The notes under the pieces are model-generated. The model saw only the letters and a list, made by a program, of their open reading frames with translations, was not told the origin of the DNA and did not search any database. From Mycobacterium sp. IS-1590 (GTDB taxonomy: Bacteria; Actinomycetota; Actinomycetes; Mycobacteriales; Mycobacteriaceae), in assembly GCF_001500025.1 (NCBI RefSeq), contig NZ_LQIW01000006.1, positions 53,346 through 117,345 on the forward strand: a stretch of DNA of 64,000 nucleotides, read 5' to 3'. This document shows positions 55,844-64,000 of this stretch, in pieces (positions within the stretch are counted from its first letter, which is position 1; every line of letters begins with the position of its first letter). The translations under genes and the position numbers were made by a program.

Positions 55844-56731
55844 GTGCCAGAAAAAACCACCGACACCGGCCAGGACCTCACGCCGCATTTCGAGGATGTG
55901 CAGTCGCATTACGACTTGTCCGACGACTTCTACCGGCTGTTCCTGGACCCGACCCAGACCTACAGCTGCGCATTCTTCGAGCGCGATGACATGACGCTCG
56001 AGGAAGCCCAGCGCGCCAAGATCGACCTTTCGCTGGGCAAACTCGGCCTGCAACCGGGGATGACGCTGCTCGACATCGGATGCGGCTGGGGTGGGACGAT
56101 CAAACGGGCGCTGGAACGCTACGACGTCAACGTGGTGGGTCTGACGCTGAGCAAGAATCAGCAGGCCCATGTACAGAAGCTGCTCGACGGTATCGACAGC
56201 CCCCGCAGCAAGCGAGTCCTGCTCCAGGGATGGGAGCAGTTCCACGAACCGGTCGATCGCATCGTGTCGATCGGGGCATTCGAGCACTTCGGCCGCGACC
56301 GCTACACCGAATTCTTCAAGATGGCATACGACGCGCTGCCGGCCGACGGCGTGATGATGCTGCACACCATCGTCAAGCCCGACGATGAGGAGTTCGCGGA
56401 GCGCGGCCTTCCGCTGACCATGACGAAACTCCGCTTCTTCAAATTCATCATGGACGAGATCTTCCCCGGCGGGGATCTGCCCCAGCCGGTCGCGGTGAAG
56501 AGGCACGCGACCGAAGCGGGCTTCAAGGTGGGCCTGGTCCAGCCGTTGCGGTTGCACTACGCCCGCACCCTGGACCACTGGAGCGCCGCGCTCGAGGCTC
56601 ACAAGGACGAGGCGATCGCGATCCAGTCCGAAGAGGTCTACGACCGGTACATGAGGTACCTGACCGGCTGCGCGGACCTGTTCCGCGAGGGCTACACCGA
56701 CGTCTGCCAGTTCACGCTGACCAAGAGCTAA
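55844..56731 (+). CDS. Cyclopropane mycolic acid synthase-family methyltransferase
   Basis: A 295-residue SAM-dependent enzyme that modifies mycolic acids or other lipids (cyclopropane, methyl or oxygenated groups). SAM motif LDIGCGWGGTIKRALERY, catalytic region RVLLQGWEQFHEP and VSIGAFEHFGRDRYTEFF, and the C-terminal DRYMRYLTGCADLFREGY. By eye it is closest to the PcaA/MmaA2 group, but the exact product cannot be set. The GTG at 55844 follows CAGGGGC; a GTG at 55802 with an upstream GGGGGAGG is an alternative. Confidence 0.9.
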   Translation: MPEKTTDTGQDLTPHFEDVQSHYDLSDDFYRLFLDPTQTYSCAFFERDDMTLEEAQRAKIDLSLGKLGLQPGMTLLDIGCGWGGTIKRALERYDVNVVGLTLSKNQQAHVQKLLDGIDSPRSKRVLLQGWEQFHEPVDRIVSIGAFEHFGRDRYTEFFKMAYDALPADGVMMLHTIVKPDDEEFAERGLPLTMTKLRFFKFIMDEIFPGGDLPQPVAVKRHATEAGFKVGLVQPLRLHYARTLDHWSAALEAHKDEAIAIQSEEVYDRYMRYLTGCADLFREGYTDVCQFTLTKS

Positions 56732-56967
56732 CGCCGCCGCAGGGCCCGCCACAGCCGCAACGGCAGCAGGCCGAGTAGCGGCGCGCGCTTCCCGAGGTCG
56801 TCGGTGTCGCGCTTGTTGAACGCCTTGGCGTATCTGCGCGCGTCCTCGGCTGTGGCGTATTCCTTGGCGCCCTGCGCCTCGCCGCAACGCTCGCACTTCC
56901 ACCGCATGACGCGGCCGTCAGCCCGAAACGTCGGGTTGTGCCCGAATATGCTGCAGCTCAACGTCAT
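56728..56967 (-). CDS. Small zinc-ribbon-like protein
   Basis: A 79-residue protein with a Cys/His pair CSIFGH (C5, H10) and CERCG (C25, C28), enough for one zinc site, then a basic, Arg-rich tail. MTLSCSIFGHNPTFRADGR begins it. It resembles DUF1660-type small proteins, but the assignment is weak. It overlaps the CMAS gene end (stop-to-stop) by 4 bp and the MFS gene stop by 4 bp. Confidence 0.65.
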   Translation of the reverse strand: MTLSCSIFGHNPTFRADGRVMRWKCERCGEAQGAKEYATAEDARRYAKAFNKRDTDDLGKRAPLLGLLPLRLWRALRRR

Positions 56968-58799
56968 TGCTGCGACATCCCGGGCGGCATGCCGAACTTG
57001 TTTCGACCGTGCCGGGCGATCCGGTTCTCCGCCAACGCGACCCGCAACGCCTTGCGGAACTCACCCGGACCCCAGTACCGCGCGCCGACTGCCCTGTACA
57101 GTTCGCGCGCCGACATCGGTTCGTGCTCGCTCACCGCGCGCGCAATCGTTTCGATCTCGTGGTCGAGCGCCGACTCGGGCGCACCGGGCATCGGTGGCTC
57201 GCGCCATGCCCCGTACCAGCCCGCCGCCGGGCCGGGCCGGTAGCGCCGCGCCTGGCTCGCCACCCGCTCCCGTTCTGTGCGCTCGGCGATGCGCGCCTGG
57301 CGGGCCGCGCGTTCGTTGTCACGTTCCGAAGACGCCTCCGTCTCCTCGTCGCCTTCGTCCGCGGTCGTCAGCGGCATGGCCAGGTCCTCGAGTTTCTCGC
57401 CCTCGGCCTTCACCCCGAAGAGCAGTTCGACGACGCCGCCGACGGCCATCACCGCCGCGCCGATCAGGAACGAGATCGCGACCAGTCCGCGGTCGCCGGA
57501 TTCGATGAGTTGGCCGAACAGCAGGGGTCCGGTGATGCCACCGACGGCGGTGCCGACCGCATAGAAGAACGCGATCGCCAAAGCGCGTGTCTCCATGGGG
57601 AATATCTCACTGACGGTCAGATAGGCGGCGCTGGCTCCCGATGACGCGAGGAAGAAGCACACACCCAGCACCGTCATGAAGACCCACACGCCGCCCGTCT
57701 GGGAGACGAACAGCACGGTCAGCGCGACGGCCACGCACGCCGAACCCAGATACGCGAAGGAGATCATCGGTTTTCGGCCGACCGTGTCGAAGAACCGGCC
57801 GAGAAGGATCGGGCCGGCGAAGTTGCTCAGGGCCCATATCGCATAGAACATCGGCACGATGCCGGAGGAAACGTCGTAGAAGCCGCTCAGCAGGGTCCCG
57901 AGGTTGAACGTGAATGCGTTGTAGAGGAACGCCTGCCCGATGAACAGCGCCAGACCGAGGACGGCCCGGCGGGGATACTTCGTGAACGCCACGTGGGCGA
58001 TCTCCCGGAACGAGATGGTCTTGCGTTGACGTACGGTCAGAGATCCCTCGGGCTCCTCGAGGGTTTGCCCGGTCTCGCGTTCCACCGCGCGCTCGATCTC
58101 GCCGACGATGCGCTCGGCTTCGTCCTCACGTCCGTGGATGAACAACCACCGCGGACTTTCCGGGACGTTTCGCCGCACCACGAGCACCACGAGACCGAAG
58201 ATGGCGCCGATGCCGAACGCGATGCGCCAGCCGATGTCCGCCGGAAAGATCGCGGTGTTCAACAGCACCAGGGCGCCGGCGGCACCCCCGGCAGCGCCGA
58301 GCCAGTAAGAACCGTTGATGATCAGGTCGACGCGGCCACGGACGCGGGCGGGGATCAACTCGTCGATCGCGGAGTTGATCGCTGCGTATTCACCGCCGAT
58401 ACCCGCGCCGGTGAAGAACCGTGCGATGTAGAAGTACCACGGCGCGAACGCGAAAGCCGTTGCCACCGTGGCCGCAAGGTATACCGCGAGGGTGAGCAGG
58501 AACAGCTTCTTGCGGCCGAACCTGTCGGTGAGCTGACCGAAGAACAAGGCACCCAGACACGCGCCGGTGATGTAAATGGCAGCGGCGATGCCGATTTCGC
58601 CGGCGGTCAACTCGATCCCGCTGCCGCTCTCGGTCAGCCGGGACGCGACGTTGCCCACCATGGTGACCTCGAGGCCGTCGAGGATCCACACCCCTCCGAG
58701 CCCGAGTACAACGCGCCAATGAAATCGCGACCACGGCAACCGATCGAGCCGACTCGGAACCTGCGTGGTGATCGTGCCGGTTTGCACCCCAGAACTCAT
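56964..58799 (-). CDS. Sugar-porter-type MFS transporter with a basic C-terminal tail
   Basis: A 611-residue transporter of the sugar/organic-acid MFS class: GQLTDRFGRKKLFLLT (motif A), and PESPRWLFIHGRE, the sugar-porter signature after helix 6. Twelve membrane segments are expected to about residue 485. The last ~125 residues are soluble: a charged helix (RAARQARIAERTERERVASQ) then LDHEIETIARAVSEHEPMSA and YRAVGARYWGPGEFRKALR, which look like a winged-helix or similar small domain. Substrate unknown. Confidence 0.87.
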   Translation of the reverse strand: MSSGVQTGTITTQVPSRLDRLPWSRFHWRVVLGLGGVWILDGLEVTMVGNVASRLTESGSGIELTAGEIGIAAAIYITGACLGALFFGQLTDRFGRKKLFLLTLAVYLAATVATAFAFAPWYFYIARFFTGAGIGGEYAAINSAIDELIPARVRGRVDLIINGSYWLGAAGGAAGALVLLNTAIFPADIGWRIAFGIGAIFGLVVLVVRRNVPESPRWLFIHGREDEAERIVGEIERAVERETGQTLEEPEGSLTVRQRKTISFREIAHVAFTKYPRRAVLGLALFIGQAFLYNAFTFNLGTLLSGFYDVSSGIVPMFYAIWALSNFAGPILLGRFFDTVGRKPMISFAYLGSACVAVALTVLFVSQTGGVWVFMTVLGVCFFLASSGASAAYLTVSEIFPMETRALAIAFFYAVGTAVGGITGPLLFGQLIESGDRGLVAISFLIGAAVMAVGGVVELLFGVKAEGEKLEDLAMPLTTADEGDEETEASSERDNERAARQARIAERTERERVASQARRYRPGPAAGWYGAWREPPMPGAPESALDHEIETIARAVSEHEPMSARELYRAVGARYWGPGEFRKALRVALAENRIARHGRNKFGMPPGMSQQ

Positions 58800-58975
58800 C
58801 GGCAGCCTCCTCGACCGTGGCCCAATCGGCTAGGGAGTACCCAACTTGGGAAAAAACATCCAGGCGGGTGCGCTTCGCAACCGAGACAATGAGCGGGTGA
58901 CGTCTGCGCCGGCCAAAGACCGGGGCCCGCGACGTGGCAGGACGTTCGGTGCTGCCCGAGTCCTCCGAGTACTCG

Positions 58976-59083
58976 CTGGCTGGTATCGAGGCCGAAGCCC
59001 AGAGAATGGGTTCATTGGTGGCCGATCTGCTGCTGTTGGCGCGACTCGACGATCGGGCGAGACCCCCTCTGCGCACAGATCGC
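58976..59083 (+). pseudogene. Remnant of a sensor histidine kinase (HisKA region)
   Basis: The frame gives IEAEAQRMGSLVADLLLLARLD, the second HisKA helix as in TcrY/PrrB-type kinases. The residues before it (SSEYSLAG) and after it (DRARPPLRTDRS) do not continue into a catalytic ATPase domain, and no H-box is present. It is a decayed fragment of about 35 codons. Confidence 0.65.
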
Positions 59084-59381
59084 TCAACACGCGACATCGA
59101 CATAGACCGTGTCCGAGATGATCAAAGGCTTGTGTCGTCGCCCCGAACGTCAGTCGTCTGGTGGGTGGCCCCGGAACGGGCCGCGGCGACTGTGCAGTCG
59201 GACAGTGGTGCGGCCCCGGTCCTGTCGACGATCACCGTGTAACCGCCGGCCTCGAGCGCCCGCACGGTCTGGTCGACTTCGGACGGACCCCTCTCGGGGC
59301 GGCTGCGGCCGCGCCGACCATCCCGAGCGTGGCAAGCGCTGATGCACAGACAGCAATCCCGGTGACGGCAACGTGATTCAT
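59084..59381 (-). pseudogene. Frameshifted small secreted protein
   Basis: An ATG with a strong ribosome site (GGAGGATATAGTT) starts a signal peptide (MNHVAVTGIAVCASALATLG, then MVGAAAAAP), but the frame ends early. The known-type downstream sequence continues in other frames: VDQTVRALEAGGYTVIVDRT and PLSDCTVAAA in the second, DTVYVDVAC in the third, giving two frameshifts (near 59298 and 59130). Conserved mycobacterial proteins of this type end with VYVDVxC. Decayed or sequencing errors; the HisKA remnant beside it supports decay. Confidence 0.65.
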
Positions 59382-59591
59382 AACTATATCCTCCGAAGTT
59401 GTTGTCCTGCTTCTCTTTTCAACGTAGGTGCGGAACGTGCTGCGGCAGGATGCTCATAGGGAACACAAACATATGAAACTCATGTGAAGGGGAGTGACCG
59501 CAACAGAAATCGTAGGAAAACTGCGGCGAGATCGCTGAGGCGTTGGCCGCCGAGGGCTCCGAGTCCGTCACCGACGGCGAGCCATTCGGGG

Positions 59592-60116
59592 TCACGTTGA
59601 CGTGTGCCGCACCAGGCTTCGCTGGAGTAGCAGCGTGTCAAGCCAACGGCCGTGCTTGAATCCGACCGCAGTCAGTCGGCCGGCATCGACGAACCCGTGG
59701 CCGCGGTGCAGCGCAGCAGAAGCCGCCGCGTCGGTGTCGACGATCACGGCGATCACCTCCCGTATCCCGGCCCTCGCGCAACTGGTGAGCAACGCATCGA
59801 GCAGCATGCCGCCCACCCCGCGACCGACCGCGTCCGGCGCGACGTAGACCGAGTCCTCCACCGTGTGCAAGTAGGCGGGGCGAGTCTTCCACGGAGCGCA
59901 GTACGCGTAGCCGACGATCTCACCGTCCAGAACCGCCGAAAGGAACGGCAACCCGGCTTCGACGACGGCGCCGTACCGGCGGTTCCACTCCTCACGGCCG
60001 GGGCGCTCCACTTCGAAAGTCGCCACACTGTGGTCGACGTAGTGCGCGTAGATGTCACCGATCCTGCTCAGATCACCGCGGTGCGCCGCCCGCACGGCGA
60101 TGTCGGACGTGCCCAT
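59592..60116 (-). CDS. GNAT acetyltransferase, phosphinothricin acetyltransferase (PAT) type
   Basis: A 174-residue N-acetyltransferase. The ATG at 60116 (MGTSDIAVRAAHRGDLSRIG) is the likely start. The motif VGRGVGGMLLDALLTSC (acetyl-CoA Q/RxxGxG/A) and the N-terminal IYAHYVDHSVATFEVERPG match the PAT/bar subfamily, which acetylates phosphinothricin or methionine sulfone/sulfoximine. It is 4 bp after the DCC gene stop, so the two are one unit. Confidence 0.88.
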   Translation of the reverse strand: MGTSDIAVRAAHRGDLSRIGDIYAHYVDHSVATFEVERPGREEWNRRYGAVVEAGLPFLSAVLDGEIVGYAYCAPWKTRPAYLHTVEDSVYVAPDAVGRGVGGMLLDALLTSCARAGIREVIAVIVDTDAAASAALHRGHGFVDAGRLTAVGFKHGRWLDTLLLQRSLVRHTST

Positions 60117-60120
60117 CGGT

Positions 60121-60498
60121 TCAGCAGCCGACGGGATGCGACTCGCAGTATGGCGTCGTACCCGGGAAGCGGTACCGATGACTGGCGACATACCGGTACA
60201 CGGCGTTCTGCAACGCACGAATCCCAGGGGTCCGGTACAGCAAGAGCGGAACCCGGGTCCCTAATGCAGCTGACACTGCGGCGTTCACCGCTTCTGCGCC
60301 CTCGTACACGTCGCCGGACTCGTCGTGCCATCGTGCGGCGTCGAGAACCCGTGACTGGGGGACGCCCAGCCGCTCGGCCACGCCCTCGCCCTGCAGGGCC
60401 GCGGTCCGCAGATCGCCCGTTCGGTTCCTCTTCAGGATGAAGTAGACGGCGCGGGTGCACATCCCGCAGTTGCCATCGAAGAACAGGGTTCCGGCCAT
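60121..60498 (-). CDS. DCC-family thiol-disulfide oxidoreductase-like protein
   Basis: A 125-residue thioredoxin-like protein of the DUF393/DCC type. The N-terminal motif FFDGNCGMCTRAVYFI carries the family's DxxCxxC-like site (DGNCGMC). The rest includes RTPGIRALQNAVYRYVASHR. The family has no fixed substrate. The ATG at 60498 is chosen over a much longer open frame with no family match. Confidence 0.87.
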   Translation of the reverse strand: MAGTLFFDGNCGMCTRAVYFILKRNRTGDLRTAALQGEGVAERLGVPQSRVLDAARWHDESGDVYEGAEAVNAAVSAALGTRVPLLLYRTPGIRALQNAVYRYVASHRYRFPGTTPYCESHPVGC

Positions 60499-60654
60499 AT
60501 CGCCATTGTCTCTCCGCTTCCGCTGCCAGAGGACCCGGTTCGGGGTGGGCCGCGTCACGTCGACGTGCGAAGGCGCCGACTCGAGTCGTCGCCGGCCGCA
60601 GGTAACCGCAAGGGGCGGCCCCGCCGTGGCAGCGGCGGGAGCACACTGGTGGGT

Positions 60655-61605
60655 GTGGACTTGGTGACCCTTGACGACATCGAACAGGCGGCCGCGCGGA
60701 CCCGGGCCTTCGTGCTGCGGACACCGCTGCTTCCGGCCCCCTGGGCGGGTGACGACGATCGGCCGCTGTGGATAAAGCCCGAGAGCCTGCAGTCGATCGG
60801 GGCATTCAAGGTGCGGGGTGCGTTCAACGCGATCGGCCACCTCGACGAATCGGTACGCACCAGGGGAGTGGTGGCCTATTCCAGCGGAAACCACGCCCAA
60901 GCGGTGGCCTACGCGGCTGCGGTGTATGCGATACCCGCCCACATCGTCATGCCGCAGGAGACGCCGGAGGTGAAGGTGGCCGCCACCCGCGGCCACGGGG
61001 CCACCGTCGTGTTGTGCGGTGCGGGACAACGAGAACGGGTTGCCGCTGAGGTCGTCGAGGAGACCGGCGGCGTCCTGATACCGCCGTTCGACCACCCCGA
61101 CATCATCGCCGGGCAGGGCACGATCGGGTTGGAGATCGCCGAGGATCTTCCGAGCGTCGACACGGTGCTGATACCCGTCAGCGGCGGCGGCCTCGCATCG
61201 GGGATCGGTACGGCGATCAAAGCCTTGTGCCCCAACGCCAAGGTGATCGGGGTGGAGCCGGAACTCGCCGCTGACACCGCACAAAGCCTGAGCGTCGGAC
61301 ACCGCGTCGACTGGTCCATCGAGGACCGCAACCGCACCATCGCCGACGGGTTGCGCTCGCAGCCGTCAGAGTTGACCTTTGCTCACCTGCAACGGGTGCT
61401 CGATGACGTCGTCACGGTGACCGAAGACGAAATCCGTTCGGCTGTAAGCGAATTCGCTCGTCGCGCACACCTGGTGAGTGAACCCAGCGGCGCGGTCGCG
61501 CTGGCCGCCTACCGTAAGGGGTCCAGCCCGGCGGGCCGAACGGTCGTCGTCCTGTCCGGTGGCAACATCGAACCCGCACTGCTGCGGGGGATTCTGGCCG
61601 CTTAG
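60655..61605 (+). CDS. Threonine/serine dehydratase-like PLP enzyme
   Basis: A 316-residue fold-type II PLP enzyme, starting VDLVTLDDIEQAAARTRAFV at a GTG. The PLP lysine is in SIGAFKVRGAFNAIG (SxKxRG), the phosphate-binding glycine loop in PVSGGGLASGIG, and SSGNHAQAVAYAA is the substrate loop. Lacks the regulatory ACT-like domain of biosynthetic IlvA, so a catabolic threonine dehydratase or serine racemase-like activity fits best. Confidence 0.87.
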   Translation: MDLVTLDDIEQAAARTRAFVLRTPLLPAPWAGDDDRPLWIKPESLQSIGAFKVRGAFNAIGHLDESVRTRGVVAYSSGNHAQAVAYAAAVYAIPAHIVMPQETPEVKVAATRGHGATVVLCGAGQRERVAAEVVEETGGVLIPPFDHPDIIAGQGTIGLEIAEDLPSVDTVLIPVSGGGLASGIGTAIKALCPNAKVIGVEPELAADTAQSLSVGHRVDWSIEDRNRTIADGLRSQPSELTFAHLQRVLDDVVTVTEDEIRSAVSEFARRAHLVSEPSGAVALAAYRKGSSPAGRTVVVLSGGNIEPALLRGILAA

Positions 61606-61622
61606 CAGTGCGAGGACGTCGC

Positions 61623-63098
61623 TCAGTGCACTCCCTCCATATGGCGGCTGATCCACGGCGCGAGCGCGAACACGATCACACCGGCTGCTACCGCGACCGC
61701 ACCGATGATGCCGAAGTAGGCGAACTCGTGCGTGGGCTTGTAGTAGCCGGCCAACACTCCGGACATGGCCGTGCCGATGCCGACCGAGAAGAAGTACAGC
61801 GCCATCATCTGGGCCCGGAACGCTTCGGGCGCAAGCTTTGTGGTCGCCGACAATCCGATCGGGGACAGCATCAGCTCACTGATCGCGAACACCGCCATCA
61901 CACCGACGATGTACAGCGCGGGCACCGCCCGGCCGGTCGTGCCCGCCATCGGCAGAAAAAGCAGGAACGCCAAGCCCATCCCGATCACGCCGTATGCGAA
62001 CTTTCGCGGGGTGGTCGGGGCGCGGTCGCCGAGCCTCGTCCACATCGCCGCGAACAGCGGCGAGAGCGTGATGATCCACACCGGTTCGATCGAGCCGATC
62101 CAACTCGACGGGGCGGTCCATCCGAAGATCGACCAGTTCATTCGCTCGTCGGAGTACACGGCGAGCACGGTGAAGATCTGCTGGAACAGCGACCAGAACA
62201 CCGCGTTGGCGACGAACAGCGGGATGAACGCGCGCACCCGGACACGTTCGACGGACGTGACGCTGACGCTGGTCAGCATCACGACGAAATACGTCACCGA
62301 CGCCGTGACCAGCACACTGGTCGTGACGTGCGACAGATTCCGCAGGGTCACCACGCCGGTTGCGAACACCACCGCGATGATCACCGCCGCCGCCAGCGCG
62401 GTTGCCGCTAGCCCACCGAATGCGCTGCGCGGCAGGGGATTGGGCACGTGACGGCCGTGCTCGCCGAGATTACGCCGGAACATGACGTACTGAGCCAGCC
62501 CCAACGCCATTCCGATTGCGGCGGCGCCGAATCCGTAGTGAAAGCCGACATGAGTCTGCAGCAACCCCGTGATCAGCGGACCCACAAAGGCACCGAGGTT
62601 GATACCGAGGTAGAACAACGTGAATCCGCCGTCGCAGCGCGGGTCGCCCTTGGCGTAGAGCGTTCCGAGTAGGGACGACGCGTTCGCCTTCAGCGCGCCC
62701 GAACCGAGAGCGACGAACACCAGGCCCGCGGTCACCCCCGCCAGGCCGGGAACGACGGCCAGCGCGATGTGGCCGAACATCACCACGACACCGCCATAGA
62801 AGACGGTGCGCTCCATGCCCAAAATCCGGTCGGCGATCCAGCCGCCGAGCACGGTCGACAGGTACACCAGCCCGCCGTAAGCGCCGACGATGCCAGTGGC
62901 AGTGCTCTGTGGAAGCCCCAGGCCGCCCTCGGTGACCGAGTAATAGAGGTAGTAACCGAGGATCGTCAGCATCCCGTAGAAGGAGAATCGCTCCCACAGC
63001 TCCACTCCGAACAGGTTCGTCAACCCGATCGGGTGACCGAGTACGGTGCGGCCGCTGGGCCCGCCCTCCGCCTGCTCGGTGGCTGCCACAGTCTTCAC
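61623..63098 (-). CDS. POT-family peptide (proton-oligopeptide) transporter
   Basis: A 491-residue MFS-fold peptide:H+ symporter. Family motifs: GVELWERFSFYGMLTILGYYL (ExxER) in helix 1, LGGWIADRILG after helix 2, and FTLFYLGINLGAFVGPLITG (PTR2 signature). Twelve to fourteen membrane segments. The GTG at 63098 is selected (VKTVAATEQAEGGPSG); a second at 63089 also fits. It imports di-/tripeptides or related compounds. Confidence 0.9.
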   Translation of the reverse strand: MKTVAATEQAEGGPSGRTVLGHPIGLTNLFGVELWERFSFYGMLTILGYYLYYSVTEGGLGLPQSTATGIVGAYGGLVYLSTVLGGWIADRILGMERTVFYGGVVVMFGHIALAVVPGLAGVTAGLVFVALGSGALKANASSLLGTLYAKGDPRCDGGFTLFYLGINLGAFVGPLITGLLQTHVGFHYGFGAAAIGMALGLAQYVMFRRNLGEHGRHVPNPLPRSAFGGLAATALAAAVIIAVVFATGVVTLRNLSHVTTSVLVTASVTYFVVMLTSVSVTSVERVRVRAFIPLFVANAVFWSLFQQIFTVLAVYSDERMNWSIFGWTAPSSWIGSIEPVWIITLSPLFAAMWTRLGDRAPTTPRKFAYGVIGMGLAFLLFLPMAGTTGRAVPALYIVGVMAVFAISELMLSPIGLSATTKLAPEAFRAQMMALYFFSVGIGTAMSGVLAGYYKPTHEFAYFGIIGAVAVAAGVIVFALAPWISRHMEGVH

Positions 63099-63308
63099 AT
63101 TGCCACGGCGAACCGCGCTCCGCGTGCGATAGGGAACAATCGTCCCGGCAAAGGTGTTCGGCTTCTCTTCCAGGATGTTCAGCGGCACAGCACATTTCAA
63201 TTTCGGCTCCCGGCAGGAGCTTTGAACCGTCTGCCCACGCCCCGGGAAGTCGCCGCGGCGCCATGCTGTTACGGTCACCCCGGTAAGTGGACGTCCGAAG
63301 GGGTGTAA

Positions 63309-64000
63309 GTGGACGCCGTACTCGGCTTGTCGGTGACACCGTCTGCCGTCGGCCTTGTCCTCGTCGAAGGGCAGGGCGGCGACGGCGCAACCGTCGACCG
63401 CGAAGCCATTGAGATCCTGCCCACGCGACGCTCGTCTCCGCGGCACGCCTCCGATGAGGCCGCGGCCGCGGTGTTGCGCGCCGAAGCGCTTGCCGCCGGT
63501 CACGGCCATCGGTTGCACACCATCGGCGTGACGTGGAGCGACGACGCTCGAACCGAAGCGTCGTTGCTGCTCAGATCCCTGCGCGAATGCGGCTTCGACA
63601 ACGTGGTGGCGGTGCAACTGCCCGAGGCATCGGAGGCCTTGGCGTGGGGTGTCGCCGAGCTGATCGGCAATGAGGTCACGGCGGTGTGCGTGATCGAGTA
63701 CGACGCCGTCATAGCGCTGGTCGTGAACACCCGCGAAGGCGCCGTGCAGACCGCGGTCAACCATTCGGTCGACAGCGAAGAATCGTTGGTCCGCTGGTTG
63801 AACGCCGTGTTCGCCAGGGCCGACTGGCGGCCCGAGGCATTGGTGCTGGTGGGATCGGGCGCCGATCTGGACGCGATCATGCCCCGGGTGGAGACCGTCT
63901 TGGCGGTGCCGGTCTTCGCGCCCGCCGAAGCCGAGCTTGCGCTGGCACGCGGGGCCGCACTCGCGGCCGCCGACAGCGGCCCTTCGCTGTTCGCCGCCGA
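63309..64000 (+). CDS. DUF7159-like mycobacterial protein, N-terminal part (cut by window)
   Basis: A frame open from the GTG at 63309 to the window edge, 230 residues so far. VDAVLGLSVTPSAVGLVLVE opens an actin/hexokinase-like fold (two repeats of VGLVLVE-type strands and a later VCVIEYDAVIALVV), as in DUF7159 proteins, which are found in mycobacteria and often carry long low-complexity tails. Near-direct repeats of GTAAGTGGACG precede and include the start (63283-63293 and 63306-63315 region). Function unknown. Confidence 0.72.
   Translation, partial: MDAVLGLSVTPSAVGLVLVEGQGGDGATVDREAIEILPTRRSSPRHASDEAAAAVLRAEALAAGHGHRLHTIGVTWSDDARTEASLLLRSLRECGFDNVVAVQLPEASEALAWGVAELIGNEVTAVCVIEYDAVIALVVNTREGAVQTAVNHSVDSEESLVRWLNAVFARADWRPEALVLVGSGADLDAIMPRVETVLAVPVFAPAEAELALARGAALAAADSGPSLFAA

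Noticed and set aside
59510..59660. Short open frame reading ENCGEIAEALAAEGSESVTD onward
   Set aside because: Looks protein-like, but has no start codon and a stop directly before it, and overlaps the end of the acetyltransferase gene. A remnant is possible, but not supported enough to list.

Overview
The window is chromosomal DNA from a high-GC actinobacterium, most likely a fast-growing environmental mycobacterium (Mycolicibacterium type). The evidence is the gene content: an antigen 85 mycolyltransferase, an Apa-type alanine/proline-rich secreted protein, a cyclopropane mycolic acid synthase, several F420-dependent (LLM and PPOX class) enzymes, CYP124 and many GTG starts. The gene order follows, with insertions, the part of the M. 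tuberculosis chromosome that runs from urease through ndh, the mod genes, apa, adhA, Rv1863c-Rv1867, lldD2, Rv1873-Rv1875, bfrA, Rv1877 and glnA3. The comparison is from memory of that map, not from an alignment. No rRNA, tRNA, CRISPR array, transposase or prophage was seen.

1-13 kb: end of the urease operon (ureC end, ureF, ureG, ureD), convergent type II NADH dehydrogenase, an LLM oxidoreductase and an SDR, then molybdate transporter genes modB-modC without modA, apa, two small secreted cysteine proteins, a zinc alcohol dehydrogenase, a CGNR zinc-finger regulator with a palindromic operator, and a CPBP membrane protease. 13-26 kb: phosphoketolase, an operon of LLM oxidoreductase, double CaiB-type CoA-transferase and thiolase-like protein, an SDR whose YxxxK lysine is Met, a lipoprotein, a TfoX/HhH-nuclease/DUF72 operon, and a Lon protease with a HAIR-like HspR operator. 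26-40 kb: antigen 85, lldD2, DUF1810 protein, an operon of TPR protein, deaminase and GH13 enzyme, a thioesterase with a KstR-type box, a FUSC membrane protein, a nitrile hydratase-type cluster (beta, alpha, activator), and several F420/acyl-CoA genes.

40-50 kb: iron genes (bacterioferritin with an IdeR-like box, BFD-type ferredoxin), an EmrB-type transporter with a winged-helix tail, a KstR-boxed CMD protein, glnA3, a D-aminoacylase-type amidohydrolase, a Tat lipoprotein hydrolase, a family of 32-bp intergenic repeats, and a HAD phosphatase. 50-64 kb: an Rv2629/Balon-type ribosome hibernation factor, CYP124 with small SnoaL/SRPBCC neighbours, a CMAS-family methyltransferase, a second MFS transporter with a basic helical tail, a zone of gene decay (histidine-kinase remnant and a doubly frameshifted secreted protein), an acetyltransferase/DCC pair, a threonine dehydratase-type enzyme, a POT peptide transporter, and the start of a DUF7159-like protein cut by the window end.

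The most interesting parts are the nitrile hydratase-type operon with its His/Asp-repeat alpha subunit, altered metal-site motif and coupled leader ORF; the stress and sterol regulatory boxes (HAIR before lon, two KstR boxes, IdeR before bfrA); and several small anomalies (SDR without lysine, 23-bp repeats over a stop codon, modBC without modA).
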